Of a stretch of 64,000 nt of DNA, positions 9,188 through 18,946 are shown piece by piece; position 1 is the stretch's first letter, and the number at the start of each line of letters is the position of its first letter. Source of the stretch: Symsagittifera roscoffensis (lineage: Eukaryota > Xenacoelomorpha > Acoela > Convolutidae); assembly GCF_963678635.1 (NCBI RefSeq), contig NW_026971731.1, positions 98,333-162,332 on the forward strand, read 5' to 3'. The position numbers and the translations under genes are program-made. Under the pieces are notes generated by a model that was not told where the DNA came from, ran no database searches, and worked only from the letters and a program-made list of their open reading frames with translations.

Positions 9188-10291
9188 ATGGACAATTTCA
9201 ACCTGGATGAATTGATGGACCTGGCAGAGGCATATATGGGACCGATGGTAGATGCGATCTATCGTCGGCTTATGGAACGAGACTTCGCTCTGGAGGACCC
9301 AGAGGTAGTCATGTTGCTGACCGCCCTGATCAACATCTTGGGGCATGACAACCGTGGGGACCGCCCCACGGAAGTCCTGTTGATGGCAGCATATGGAGAG
9401 AGGGGAGTACTAGACCGCCCGAATATGAGAGTGATGAGGTGGAGAAACGGGGCTCTCTCAGGGAGTGACTTGGCGAATGAGCCTGGATTGGGAAGTTCTA
9501 GAACTTACCAACCAGGTGAGATGCCTATGCCCTCCAAGCCTAAACCTGGGCTGACGAGAATGCATCAGGAGATGAAGAGCGAGGCCGCCTCGTCTGGTTC
9601 ACCACTAAGAGCAGCTGTGCCACCAAGTAGGGCGAAAGTAGAAGAGAAGGTTCAGACGAACCAAACCATGCAAGATCTGGATAGGATGAAGCATGAACTG
9701 GAAAGGACGAGAAAGGAGCTAGATGAGATGACGAAGACCATGCTCGCCACGGAGGAAGATCGGGACATGTGGAAAAGGTTGTTCAAAGACTGCAACAAAA
9801 AGCAGGGTCAAGAGCTGGAGCACTTGAGGCAGGATTACAAACGACGATCGGAACAGATGGCATTGGAAACCGCAGTGGAGAAAGCGATACCTGCAAGGAG
9901 CAATCCTCGTGGGCAGTCCCCGATGGAGCTCTTGACGCCTCGGGAAATGAGCCAAACGGCGGAAACGCGACTCCCGCTAAGATCAGGTCGAGTGACAATT
10001 CCGGACCCTAGTGACACCTTGGGTGATCCAGTCGTGGAGCAAACGATGCAGAGGCTGATAGAAACAGCTGGACGACTAGTCGCCAGTAAGAAAACACCAG
10101 GTTCCGGGGTGACTGCACCCTATGGAACGATCGACGACGCGGGCAGAATACAACTCTCCCAAACAGTGGTCAGACCAGGGATGAGTGACGTGACGCCACT
10201 CATGGGGAGCTCGAAAGCTCCAGAAAGAAGTTTAGAAGATGCCATCGAAGAAATTGTCTCGCGTAATGGACGTACGAGAACAGTCAATTGA
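9188..10291 (+). CDS. Coiled-coil protein, start of the giant coding block (intact, 367 aa)
   Basis: This is the one ORF of the nested element that is uninterrupted from ATG (9188) to stop (10289-10291). Residues 1-75 are a helical, acidic N-terminus (MDNFNLDELMDLAEAYMG). Residues 80-160 are a low-complexity linker rich in Pro and Ser. About 160-225 form a charged coiled coil (DRMKHELERTRKELDEM). The rest is a flexible region with PRGQSPMELLTPRE and an acidic end. An N-terminal helical part plus coiled coil resembles gag-like or LINE ORF1-like nucleoproteins, but I see no zinc knuckle and no firm homology. The stop overlaps the next coding frame by a few bases, so it may once have been fused to the SGNH domain. 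Confidence 0.7.
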   Translation: MDNFNLDELMDLAEAYMGPMVDAIYRRLMERDFALEDPEVVMLLTALINILGHDNRGDRPTEVLLMAAYGERGVLDRPNMRVMRWRNGALSGSDLANEPGLGSSRTYQPGEMPMPSKPKPGLTRMHQEMKSEAASSGSPLRAAVPPSRAKVEEKVQTNQTMQDLDRMKHELERTRKELDEMTKTMLATEEDRDMWKRLFKDCNKKQGQELEHLRQDYKRRSEQMALETAVEKAIPARSNPRGQSPMELLTPREMSQTAETRLPLRSGRVTIPDPSDTLGDPVVEQTMQRLIETAGRLVASKKTPGSGVTAPYGTIDDAGRIQLSQTVVRPGMSDVTPLMGSSKAPERSLEDAIEEIVSRNGRTRTVN

Positions 10292-11006
10292 GATACAATT
10301 TCACGGGAGTTCCGGAGACAGATCCGAGAGCTTGCTACAATCGAGCGAATTGGAGCCCAGCAGTGAACCTGCAGCAACCACCACTGGGGACATCACATCT
10401 GATACTGGGAGACAGCTTGGTCGGAGTTCTGTCGAATTTGAGGACCTCGTGGGTTACCACGGTGATGGCCTTTGGAGGCGCGACAATAGCCCAGTTATAT
10501 CGTATGGTGGAACTGATGATTCCAGGGAGGAGTCCCAATGTGATGATCCTGGTTGGGAAAATGACATCTCCAAGGCTTCAGATGAGCAGGAAGCGCTATG
10601 GGAATCATTGATGTTGTGCTTGTTTACAACCGCTTGGCAGAAATTCAATTGCGCGGTACTGACCGTTTGCACTGTGCCAATGAGCGCGAGGAGCTTGACA
10701 GCTGCAGGGAGAAGGCATAACGAAGGAGTCGTCAGGTGGAATAATATCTTGAGGAATCTCGCAAGCCGGAATGCCGGAAGAACGATCCTCATGGATATTG
10801 AACATGCGTTGAGAGCCATGGACCAGGCCAGACTGACCACGGACGGCATCCACTTCGATAGCATCGAAGGGCAGGCTTGGTTGAATCGAGTCTTCCAAGA
10901 GCGCTTGGACGAACTAGAGGCGGAACTCTTTGCTACAGGAATACTGAAGGAAGAAGGAACGACGAATGACGCAGTGATTACGACCTTTGTGCCCCCTAAC
11001 CTGTAA
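10288..11006 (+). pseudogene. SGNH/GDSL hydrolase domain with one internal frameshift
   Basis: SGNH hydrolases are esterases or lipases with Ser-Gly-Asn-His blocks. Block I LILGDSLVGVL is at about 10399-10430 (Ser nucleophile codon 10414-10416), and block II AFGGATIAQL at about 10468-10497, both in frame 1. The reading shifts by -1 at about 10555. Block III then appears as ENDISK after LVG, followed by the strand AVLTVCTVP and block V TDGIHFDS (about 10835-10863), giving the catalytic Asp/His pair. All four blocks are present, so the ancestral domain was probably active. The region ends with an acidic helix (ERLDELEAELF) and TAA at 11004. Esterase domains are known in ORF1 of CR1-type retrotransposons; finding one behind gypsy LTRs is unusual. 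Confidence 0.75.
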
Positions 11007-11012
11007 ACACGC

Positions 11013-11552
11013 TTGGGGACGGCCCCGGCCGCCACGAATTATAGACAACAGAGTTCCAGCGAACCGGGTCAAAGGACAGAGGTGCAAGACCGATTGGGAG
11101 AAGCACCGTTGAGGAGAACCATTCATCCTCGAAGAAGACTAGGACCCGTTAACCCGATCGAGGAGGCAGCCATCACGTCTAGATCTGACACAAGATCGGA
11201 GACGACGAGTAACAGTAGAGAGGAGAGACGCCCGGGCAGAAGCTCTTCGATGTCGTCAAGAGCCATACCCTCTCCCTGGTATGTATACAAAGATGAGTTA
11301 ATGAAGCTGGATCTCCAGAGGGTGAGCTTCATCGAAGACGCAAGGAGGATGCTGAATGGAGCGAGACTGTCCGTTAGCAGGCGGTACTCGACAACAGGTG
11401 TAGACTGGCTGATAGCCGCCAGTATAAACTTCAGCTCTACAACGGCCTTGAGATTTGCTGATCTAGAGGGACTGCCCCCTAATAACACAATGGGACCGGT
11501 GAACGCGAGACCATTGCTAGATGTGAGTTTGAACCATGATGAAGGGAATTGA
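11013..11552 (+). pseudogene. Giant polyprotein segment A, basic/Ser-rich linker
   Basis: This segment continues in the same frame as the end of the SGNH domain after a single TAA (11004-11006). The first half is basic and Ser/Arg-rich (RTIHPRRRLGP, REERRPGRSSSMSS). The second half is more folded (WYVYKDELMKLDLQRVSF, STTGVDWLIAASINF). It ends at TGA 11550, but the 57 bases to the next ORF are open in the same frame and read EERPGRFLTTRAPIGLHVK. I recognise no family. There is no ATG near the start of the open stretch, so it was probably not a separate gene. Confidence 0.5.
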
Positions 11553-11609
11553 GAGGAAAGACCAGGAAGATTTCTGACAACGAGAGCGCCGATTGGACTA
11601 CATGTAAAG

Positions 11610-12731
11610 ATGTTCAGGCAAGTGACGGCACCCCCTGGTCATGTGAAAGAGAGAATATACCCGAAACTAGTGAATCAGAATGGTGATGTCCAAAGATACG
11701 GTGGATTGAAAGCAATAAAGAAAGATGAGACCATCTTCGCCGCCTATGACAAGGCAGAAATAAGGAAGGCCAAAATCATGATTGTGGCGAATTCAGAGTT
11801 CGTGCAAACTTCCAAGTCTCTGTTTTGGCCGGACGTCATAATGTTGGCAGCGGTCGATCTGGACCTACTACAGGCAGTGTCCATGGCTATAGGGGTACAA
11901 AGGCAGACGGACATGAACCCAATCACGATCGTGTTTGCTGCCGTCAATGACCATCTACACAGTAGAGGTTCTCTGAGCAGACTCAGAGATCCTACAACGG
12001 CAGAGAATGCAGTATGGCCAGCAATAAAGGACATCCTTGATTCGATGGGTGAGGTGGTGGATGCAACGAAAGAAGCGGCGTTCAATAAGATAACACCGAA
12101 AAAAGTATTCGCGTTGTCTCCGGGGTAATATTGTCTCCCGGATGGACTGAAGTTCGTGTATGCGATTGTGACCTTGCTGTCGGAAAGAAAATATAATGTG
12201 ATCATATCAGCCCCAAATCGCATGATAGAGATGGAGAACCTGAGGCCACTCAGGGCTGAACTACCTGCAGTGTGGTCAGATATCTCGAACGCGATGAAAG
12301 GATTCAAGGACCATGCGCTGCACATGTTAGTTTTGGATGAAGTGCTGGGATTGGAACTGTCCAATTTCAGTCGACAGCTCAAATTGAAGCCGGGGATAGA
12401 CGATGACCATCGCGTAATCGTATCGATGTCGAACGATTTATGGTTCCGAGCAATGGAAAAAACAGGGGAAAGCGCGAAAAGGAAAAATTCACTAGAGACG
12501 AGAGCTCAATTGGAAGCGATGGTTTTGAGAACGAAGCCGGAAGCCAACCAGTGGCTACACCTGAATCCTAGAGTAGCGGCATGGGGTGCAGATGCTTCTG
12601 AGCAAGGCCCTGTGATGATCACGAAGATCCATGCCTACCTGTTGAAGGAGGTGAATCTGGCGGAAAATGCCGAAGAAAAGACCGCTGAATTCACAAACAG
12701 AATGTGTCAAATTACCCCGGAAACCTTCTGA
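11610..12731 (+). pseudogene. Giant polyprotein segment B, unknown, with one in-frame TAA
   Basis: Two open stretches in the same frame, separated only by TAA at 12126-12128. The protein has alternating beta-strand and helix character (KIMIVANSEF, NPITIVFAAVNDHLHSRG, HMLVLDEVLG, HRVIVSMSNDLWFRAM), like an alpha/beta fold. Two strand-rich regions with VNDH- and DEV-like turns could be a second SGNH-like or Rossmann-like domain, but the catalytic blocks are not clear, so I leave it unassigned. A helical tail with NLAENAEEKTAEF ends at TGA 12729. The reading stays open in frame afterwards. Total about 373 codons. Confidence 0.55.
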
Positions 12732-12776
12732 ACCCAGGAACTGAAGGGACAGGAAGGCTTTGAAAGGACAGACAGC

Positions 12777-13160
12777 ATGCTGGAAGGTTTGGGAGCCGGA
12801 TGGACCGCGTCCTTCTTGGCAAAAGTCTACCCGAAAGTTTCTCATTACTTGATCAAGGAATTCCTCCAAGCAGTAGTGGAAGTGTCAATAGTGGAACTAA
12901 TAGCCTTGTTCGTGACGTTTGGAGCACAGAGTTTTGTGAAGGGGCCGGTGATGCTGCTCACCGAAGGGATCCAGAACTTGCGGCTAGATGGACTTCTGAC
13001 ATTGATTGCGATCACCCACGGAAACTTGGGAGGTTTGATGAGATTGACACGTTGCCCAGAGCAGATGAAAGAGAGAGTGAGGAATTTGGATCTGAAGAAG
13101 TCCACGGACTCGTGGAATAAGATGAGAGACTTAAGACACACTCTTATCCAATATCTCTGA
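12777..13160 (+). pseudogene. Giant polyprotein segment C, hydrophobic helical
   Basis: Same frame as segment B; the 45 bases between them are open except for the TGA. Starts MLEGLGAGWTASFLAKVYP and holds a hydrophobic stretch (VEVSIVELIALFVTFGAQ) and a second (GLLTLIAITHGNLGG). It ends in a basic part (RVRNLDLKKSTDSWNKM). The hydrophobic runs are long enough to cross a membrane but are flanked by charged residues, and could equally be buried helices. Ends at TGA 13158. The same frame stays open until TAA 13206, then opens again. No family recognised. Confidence 0.5.
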
Positions 13161-13235
13161 CAAAAAAATCGCTTTGGAACGGGAGAGGATGAGACGATTG
13201 AGAAATAAGAGGATGTCAGACGATATGTTGGAGGC

Positions 13236-13802
13236 ATGCCCCTGCTAACCGATCTGAGCTTAGCCATGAGAACCGATCCCTTGGCGCTGATCAGAGGGGT
13301 CACGGAGTTCGTGACAGTGATCTATGGACCAGCGGTCACGTTCGCGTTCCCTGACGTTAAAGTGGAAGCGTATAGGAGGTCTATGCTGCACCTGAACCTC
13401 ATATCAGCGGTGGACGGAAGTGCACTGAACTGGTGTGAGCAGCGCACGTTGCGGGAACTCATGAGTGAAGATATGTTATTTGCGAAAATATCAGAACCAG
13501 AGATGACAGTAATCAATTTTGACGATCACTTCCGTGATCGCATGGGAGAAGTAGAGAGAGGACACGTCGAAGTGTTCCCGAAGCTTTGGAATCTGTGGTC
13601 CTATGATAAAACGAATGATGAAATAACCAGAGTGTCTCGTCTCACTGCAGCATATCATGAAGTGAGAGAAGGAACGAAGGACTGGGGTGATTACGAGAAG
13701 CTGCCGGAAACAATCCCTAAATTCCCTCTGATAGGAAGGATGTTACTCAGAGCAGTCTCCGTGGTACAAACTCCTAGATTGAGAGCATTCGAAACCAATT
13801 AA
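13236..13802 (+). pseudogene. Giant polyprotein segment D, unknown alpha/beta region
   Basis: 188 codons from ATG 13236 in the same frame as segments A-C. The sequence is well composed (RGVTEFVTVIYGPAVTFAF, HLNLISAVDGSALNWCEQ, EVFPKLWNLWSYDK, IPKFPLIGRMLLRAVSVV), with no low complexity and many aromatic residues, typical of a folded domain. No motif points to an enzyme class. Ends at TAA 13800; the frame continues open beyond it (RRVGNFEAT) into segment E. Confidence 0.5.
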
Positions 13803-13829
13803 AGGAGAGTAGGGAATTTTGAGGCAACG

Positions 13830-14258
13830 ATGGTCACATCTTTTGTGGGAAGAAATGCCGCTGTGTTACAGTACACACGATTTGCCTATACGGATCAAGC
13901 GACGAGAAGGCGATTAAGCAACGGCGCGACTCCCAAGCCTGGAAGATTTGACGAAGAATGGGCGGGACTAGGCTTGGCGCCTATGAAAATAAGAGGCAGG
14001 ACCGAGCTGCCTGAGGCCTCTTTGATCCTGACTTGTGTAAAATCGGAGATGAAAGTAGTAGGAACGCTGCAAACGAGAACTTTCTTAGCACCCTTCGGCC
14101 GCGGAGAAATCAAAGTGGTCCATGGAGAGGAGGAAGATAGATCGGCCGGTACATTGCTCATACTGAGATTCCCGGAAGAAGCCGACAATGATGAAAAAGG
14201 ACCGTCGAGCTCGAACAAGGATAAGTCAGAAGTAGATGACGGACGAGAGGACGGATAG
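13830..14258 (+). pseudogene. Giant polyprotein segment E, unknown
   Basis: Same frame as segment D. The first two thirds look folded (AVLQYTRFAYTDQATRRR, ASLILTCVKSEMKVVGTL, FLAPFGRGEIKVVHGEE). The last third is an acidic, disordered tail (EEADNDEKGPSSSNKDKSE) ending at TAG 14256. The beta-rich ending might be an OB- or SH3-like fold, but that is a guess. No catalytic residues stand out. Confidence 0.45.
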
Positions 14259-14285
14259 GGAGGAAGCCGTCAAACCGAAGAACCC

Positions 14286-14546
14286 ATGCAACAAGATCAA
14301 GCTGGTGGGGAAGACTACAGGGCATCGACAGGAGGAACACCCAGCCTGGATTTCAATATCTTCAGTGATCTTGAGATCAATGCAGATACGTTGGAAACGA
14401 CAGAGCCAGCGGATGAAGGCATCTCGACACTGGAGCCTCCGTCAGCTTTCATGGAAATGAAACGGAATTTGCCGGAGAGCAGCTCTCCTGGCAATTCAAG
14501 AAATAACAAAGCATCCTCATGGAATCGCCCAGGAGGAGAAGATTAG
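14286..14546 (+). pseudogene. Giant polyprotein segment F, acidic disordered linker
   Basis: Same frame as E, continuing after TAG 14256. Rich in Gly, Glu, Ser, Thr and Pro (DQAGGEDYRASTGGTP, ETTEPADEGISTLEPPS). It looks like an inter-domain linker rather than a protein of its own. Ends at TAG 14544; just before this, coding character moves to another frame. Confidence 0.4.
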
Positions 14547-14914
14547 AGGGCTCAGCTAGAGTACCTGTCTTGGGAATATTGCCCAAAGAGGAGTGGGAAG
14601 TTCATCACCGAGACCATGAGAGTAGGACGGGATGCAAATTGGACAGAGTGGCGTTCTTGGAAGAGGTCTGGACAGTAGTTCAGAGCTATGGGACCCAGTC
14701 CATCCTCAAAACAGGTCTCAACCGACCATTGATGCGGGAAGTCCTTGATAAGTTTGACGAGTGTGAAGGGAGATTGAGTGAGTTGTTGATCGATTCGGCC
14801 ACTGACCAAAGTGAAGCGAACTCTCCCATCAAGATGACGCCGCAGGACAACAAAGGAGGTGGTGTATCTGTCAAGAACCAGGAAAGGGACGATGCGATCG
14901 AAGTTGGTGATTGA
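14519..14914 (+). pseudogene. Giant polyprotein segment G, helical, after a frameshift
   Basis: 131 codons in a frame different from segment F. Reads EEWEVHHRDHESRTGCKLD, AFLEEVWTVVQSYGTQS and REVLDKFDECEGRLSELL, so helical with a basic start. Overlaps F by 28 bases, which fits a single indel in one continuous gene. Ends at TGA 14912; the next coding stretch begins in a third reading before that stop. No homology recognised. Confidence 0.4.
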
Positions 14915-15371
14915 TAAGATCAATGAAATGAAAATGAAGTTAGGCAGCAGAGTGATGCCGAGAAGAGTAGGAAAGACGAAAGTGGATTCAGAGATATCGG
15001 TGAAAGTTGCGAATTCAGCAAAGCGAAAGCGAGTTGAAGAGATCATGGATTTGGGACAAGGTGACTATCAATTGTCTGACACGGATAAGATGCTGACTGA
15101 TATAACGATGGTGCCACCCATTCTCATGGCGGGGATAAAGTCAACAGGCTATAAATCCAGAAGGAGTGACCGCACTCTGACTGGAGCAACCTTAGAAATG
15201 GAGATACTCAGCCAATGTGGAGAGAGCACAAGGAGGGACTTTAAGCCATCTCCCATGAATCACGGAAAGGGAAGTGTCGCAGGACAACTAGTGCCAGTGG
15301 AATATAACCGACTGACAGTGTCGGGGTTGTGTCGATACATGAACCCACCGGTGGATACATGGAGCTGTTAG
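14859..15371 (+). pseudogene. Giant polyprotein segment H, basic region
   Basis: 170 codons. Basic start (KINEMKMKLGSRVMPRR, ANSAKRKRVEEIMDLG, similar to a nuclear localisation signal), then a mixed region (LTDITMVPPILMAGIKSTG) and a Gly-rich end. Overlaps segments G and I in other frames, again as expected of indels in a continuous gene. Ends at TAG 15369. Possible nucleic-acid binding from charge alone; no domain recognised. Confidence 0.4.
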
Positions 15372-16201
15372 AATACCGAAACTCGGCTAGAGGGTATTTG
15401 ATGGCTTTAGAAGACAAGGGTGCCAAGGATGGTTATCTGGAGATAATGCTGCAAGGCACCACCCTCAAGCAAAAGGCGTACGGGACCTTAGCGTCGTCTG
15501 AGATACAGGCAGAAACGATAGAGCAGTTGGTGAGCCTTCCATGGAAAGCAGTAGTATTACGGTACTTCGAAGAAGAAATGAGGACTGCGCCGAAAATACA
15601 TGCTCTCATGGCAGTACCTTACGTAAGGACAGAGTTACAATTGAGGTTTGCCTGGTGCCTGATGGGACTGACTCGCGAAGAGTACGATTCGGAAGAAAGG
15701 AAGAGATCAAAGGGAGAAAAGGGTTTCCTTATGACAAATCTGAGGGATCTGATGATCCAAGAGGGAGAAGCAATAGCGTTTGCGAAAAGGAGAGACGCTC
15801 TCTGTTTCATTCGATTCATGATAGAACAGATCTCAGTACCAGCATTGAACACCTGTGTCAAGATGCTGAGGGAGGGCGATGCGCGAGCGAAAGTCTTACT
15901 CTTGCTAGAACTGCTGGATATACATCAAGGCAAACCGATGAGGGTGAACATGAAAGAACCCGAGGAGTTAGCGCCCATGAGAAAGATAGACGAAATCAGG
16001 AGATTCTCAAACAAGGAGCTGAGACTCACTAAAGAATCTATGGGGGCATTGCCGAAGTCCAGTGAATACTGTGGACCAATTAAGAAGAAGTCGTACAGCT
16101 ACGTATCCGGAGCTCCTGAAAGAAGACATACGCGATTGCTTCTTCGATTACGAACAGGCAGTGTTGCTAAGATTCTGGATGTCGAGAATTGTGACGATTA
16201 A
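15329..16201 (+). pseudogene. Giant polyprotein segment I, large helical domain
   Basis: 290 codons. The reliable part is about 15329-16080. It reads as a compact helical domain (EQLVSLPWKAVVLRYFEEEM, ALMAVPYVRTELQLRFAW, LRDLMIQEGEAIAFAKRRD, LCFIRFMIEQISVPAL, KVLLLLELLDIHQGKP). After about 16080 the sensible reading moves to the next frame, and the last 40 residues here are probably out of frame. No family recognised; it resembles helical-repeat or capsid-like architectures only in general terms. Confidence 0.45.
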
Positions 16202-16322
16202 GAGCACTACCAATCCTCAGAATAAATTGGGATTGATCTTGGAAGAAGAGGTGACTGCACCTTCCGTACCAAAATCCGCAAAAAAGTGGAGTTTGGGTTG
16301 GGATTCTCAGATGAATTGCTGA
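16062..16322 (+). pseudogene. Giant polyprotein segment J, short bridging frame
   Basis: About 16080-16300 gives YPELLKEDIRDCFFDYEQAV and LRFWMSRIVTIKSTTNP, which is more protein-like than the overlapping frame. It connects segment I to segment K with one indel on each side. It is too short to identify. Confidence 0.35.
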
Positions 16323-17588
16323 GGACGAGCTTGATGGTGGTGTGGGAATTGATGAGGCCATCATGGTGTCCTAGTCCCAACGCTGACTCGATATTAAGGG
16401 CGACACAAGACGTGCAGAGGGAACTGAATGCAGACTGTAACCTGCGTGACCTTAACATCATATATAATGTGATGACAACGGCCTCTAGGAGCAACGGGGA
16501 AGATAAAGTGGAGTTGCCTGGCTGGGGACCAGAAGACTGGGTTAAACCTGGTAGCTGTCTGGCGGAAGTCTGCGAACTGGAGGGTCACGTTTGTGGAGGT
16601 CTGGACTGTGTGGAGACCTTAGAGAAACAACACAAGCAATTGATGGCGGTATTGTTCGGAAACGTCGTGATGAAAGCAAGGACAGAAACGGAACTGATAG
16701 CAGATTGCCATGGAGGAACCGAGGTGATTCTAGTGACTGCACTAGGATTCTACAACATGTTTGGTTCTTTAGAGTCACTATTGAATCTAGAACAGAAACA
16801 TGAGATGGTCAAAGCCATCAGTGTAGAAGTGTTCCCAGGAGTTCTGCAGACTGAGCAGAAATACATAGGAAAATGGAGGGAAGCAATCGAGACGGAAATG
16901 AACATTAGACACAGTGAGACTTATTGTAGACCATCAGGAGCACGATATTTGGTGGGTTCAACATTGGCTCCAATGTGCAAGAGCAGATACCCTGTACACT
17001 TCGTAGCAGGAATGGATGTAAAAAGTACGAGAACGATCGTGGATCAAGCCTACTCAGTGCCAAAATGTGTGAGACTAACAAGAAAGTCTGAAAAATCTTA
17101 TGAGTTGCTATGCATGAGTTGCTATGCTATGATGTTCTCAACAGTTCCAGCGAGAACCAAGGAAGAGTTGGAATCGATACTGGGAAAGAAGTTTATGGGA
17201 TACGTGAGCGGGAACTTCAGTGACTTTGAGAGACAGAAACAGAGAGGATCAACTGTTACAGATTACAATACAGTAGACGAAAATGATGAAGTCCACCGAG
17301 TGATGATGGAAGTGGAACCATTACTGGAAGCTTCGGGAAAACGTAATTGGAGGAGCATCATGTTGACACATGATGAGTTTCCTTGTCACTGCTTGCTGCA
17401 GACTTGGTGTTATCCCAAGCGTAGTAATCTTATGTTGATCTGGGACTCTGGAGAGCTGCTCTCCATGGGTTTACCAGACTCATCATAATCCATAACAATA
17501 GTGATAGTGGGAGTTATGATGGTAATACGATGGCTGGAGGCTCATGTGAGGGAAAACAATAGACATGAAGCGCCAACGAGAGAACAGT
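16286..17588 (+). pseudogene. Giant polyprotein segment K, Cys-containing domain of unknown function
   Basis: 400 codons open to TAA 17486, then about 33 more open codons in the same frame to 17588. Contains Cys/His-containing pieces (CELEGHVCGGLDCVE, YELLCMSCYAMM, FPCHCLLQTWCYP), a helical middle (GFYNMFGSLESLLNLEQKHE), and a hydrophobic run after the stop (SITIVIVGVMMVIRW). The spaced Cys might bind zinc. I looked for RT (YxDD), integrase (DDE) and polymerase motifs and found none. No family recognised. Confidence 0.45.
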
Positions 17589-17595
17589 TGCATAA

Positions 17596-18081
17596 TTGGA
17601 TTGTCTAAAAGATTTAGATCTTTTTGAGACAATGTGCAAAATCCTAAACATTCCGATGGAAGTGAAGAAGATATGGGCAAGAAAACGATTGATGCCATGG
17701 TTCAGAGCTAACATGACTGCATGGTTATTTGAATACGCTAAGAAGCATATGTTGAAGCACGGCAGAGTGTACAGTGGATATCAGCTGGACATTGGAGCGG
17801 GAGCCTTCAAGCGAGCTTTCGGGACTCATCGGAATGCAGTGACCACCGCAGTGAAAAGAATTTCCAGGACTAGTGAACGTAGTGGAAAGGAGAAGGCGGA
17901 GATGTTGAAGGAACATTTGGAGAGAATTGTGACGTTGTGTCTCCACAGCAGCTTCTGCAGGAACAGAGAATCTAACGTGGATTCCCTACCTTGTTGCAAA
18001 CAGAGGGTAGAAGAGCAGAAGTGTTGGAGGACTGCTTCCAACATCGTCAGGATAGCTAACGATGTGTTGCAGGACACATAG
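17596..18081 (+). pseudogene. Giant polyprotein segment L, Cys-rich C-terminal region
   Basis: 161 codons in a third frame directly after segment K. Helical start (MCKILNIPMEVKKIWARKR), then a basic middle (THRNAVTTAVKRISRTSE) and a Cys cluster (CLHSSFCRN, LPCCKQRVEEQKC). Ends at TAG 18079, but the same frame reads TESAESVSQEEEMEHWQ afterwards, so the stop may be another nonsense mutation. Confidence 0.4.
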
Positions 18082-18317
18082 ACTGAAAGTGCAGAGTCAG
18101 TATCACAGGAGGAGGAGATGGAACATTGGCAAATGGTCGAGAAAACAAGAAGCAAGGAGTAAGAGAATTAGAAGAATTTAGAAGTTTTAGAATTTCTAAA
18201 CGACGAAAAAGAAGAAAACAAAGGAGTGATGAAGAAAAGTTAAAAATGAAGAATTGTTTTATGTGTGTGAAAAACTCAAGTGAGAAACCAAACAACCAAG
18301 TTGTAATTGAAAACTGA
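18082..18317 (+). pseudogene. Probable basic C-terminus of the giant polyprotein
   Basis: After the acidic run that follows segment L, a shift leads into RELEEFRSFRISKRRKRRKQ and a CFMC pair, ending in a stop at 18315. The duplicated copy at 19500-19668 keeps this frame open with few changes. Very basic; it may act in RNA binding or nuclear targeting. Confidence 0.4.
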
Positions 18318-18946
18318 AACATTTAGTTGAGTTTTGAACATTGGAGATTTTGTTGCATTTATAAATTTGCATTTTGATTTTTAGCGAAGTGGCTTTAGAG
18401 ACACTTATTATTTATTTAGAAAGGCTTAAGAGGAAAGTATATATAAATATTCCAGCCTGCATGATTGTTTTTAATCACTTAGGACGATTGATCACTTTGT
18501 GGTGACATGAAAGACTTGAGTAATTTCTTGGAGAGGGAGATTGTTGCATTGTTTTTTCTAACCACAGAGTTTCTTAGTTTTAATATTCAGGGCAATAAAC
18601 AAGCAAGATTTCCGAAGGGAAGGAGCATAGTGGGATAATTTTAGCTTGTTGGTTGGCAGGACTGTCCTGCAAACCAACATTTTTTAAATCCAAGAGAAAA
18701 AGTTTTTAATCAGGACATTGACATTGGAAGTCAGAAAAGACGTTTTTATCTTGGGTCAAATCCTTAGTGTGCAGATTAATGAAAGAATTTGAAGGCTATA
18801 TTGATGTAGTATGATGCCATTTGTGTCGCTGTGACGCGGATAAAAGTAATTTCGTGCATTTTGTAAACTCTGTTCGATGACACTGTGCCGATTATACGAA
18901 CATTGCGAGATTCAATGAGGACATTGACCGGACTGTCCAGGGAGTA
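18318..18946 (+). other. Non-coding 3' tail of the nested element
   Basis: About 630 bases before the first 3' LTR copy, without a coding frame. Holds AGTATATATAAATATTCC at about 18436 and AATAAA at 18594-18599. The segment before the LTR reads GACTGTCCAGGGAGTA, a weak purine-rich stretch where a polypurine tract would be expected. It is repeated almost identically at 19670-20299. Confidence 0.65.

Noticed and set aside
10454-12382. Long minus-strand ORFs at 10454-11035 and 11744-12382
   Set aside because: They mirror the plus-strand coding frames, have poorer amino-acid composition and show no motif.
9188-18317. Bacterial- or phage-like operon of closely packed ORFs
   Set aside because: Successive ORFs are in one frame with open sequence between them, lack start codons or ribosome sites, and are flanked by LTRs. 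A decayed single polyprotein explains them better.
9188-18317. Polinton/Maverick or Helitron
   Set aside because: I see no protein-primed DNA polymerase, packaging ATPase, integrase of that type or Rep/helicase motifs, and the ends are LTRs.
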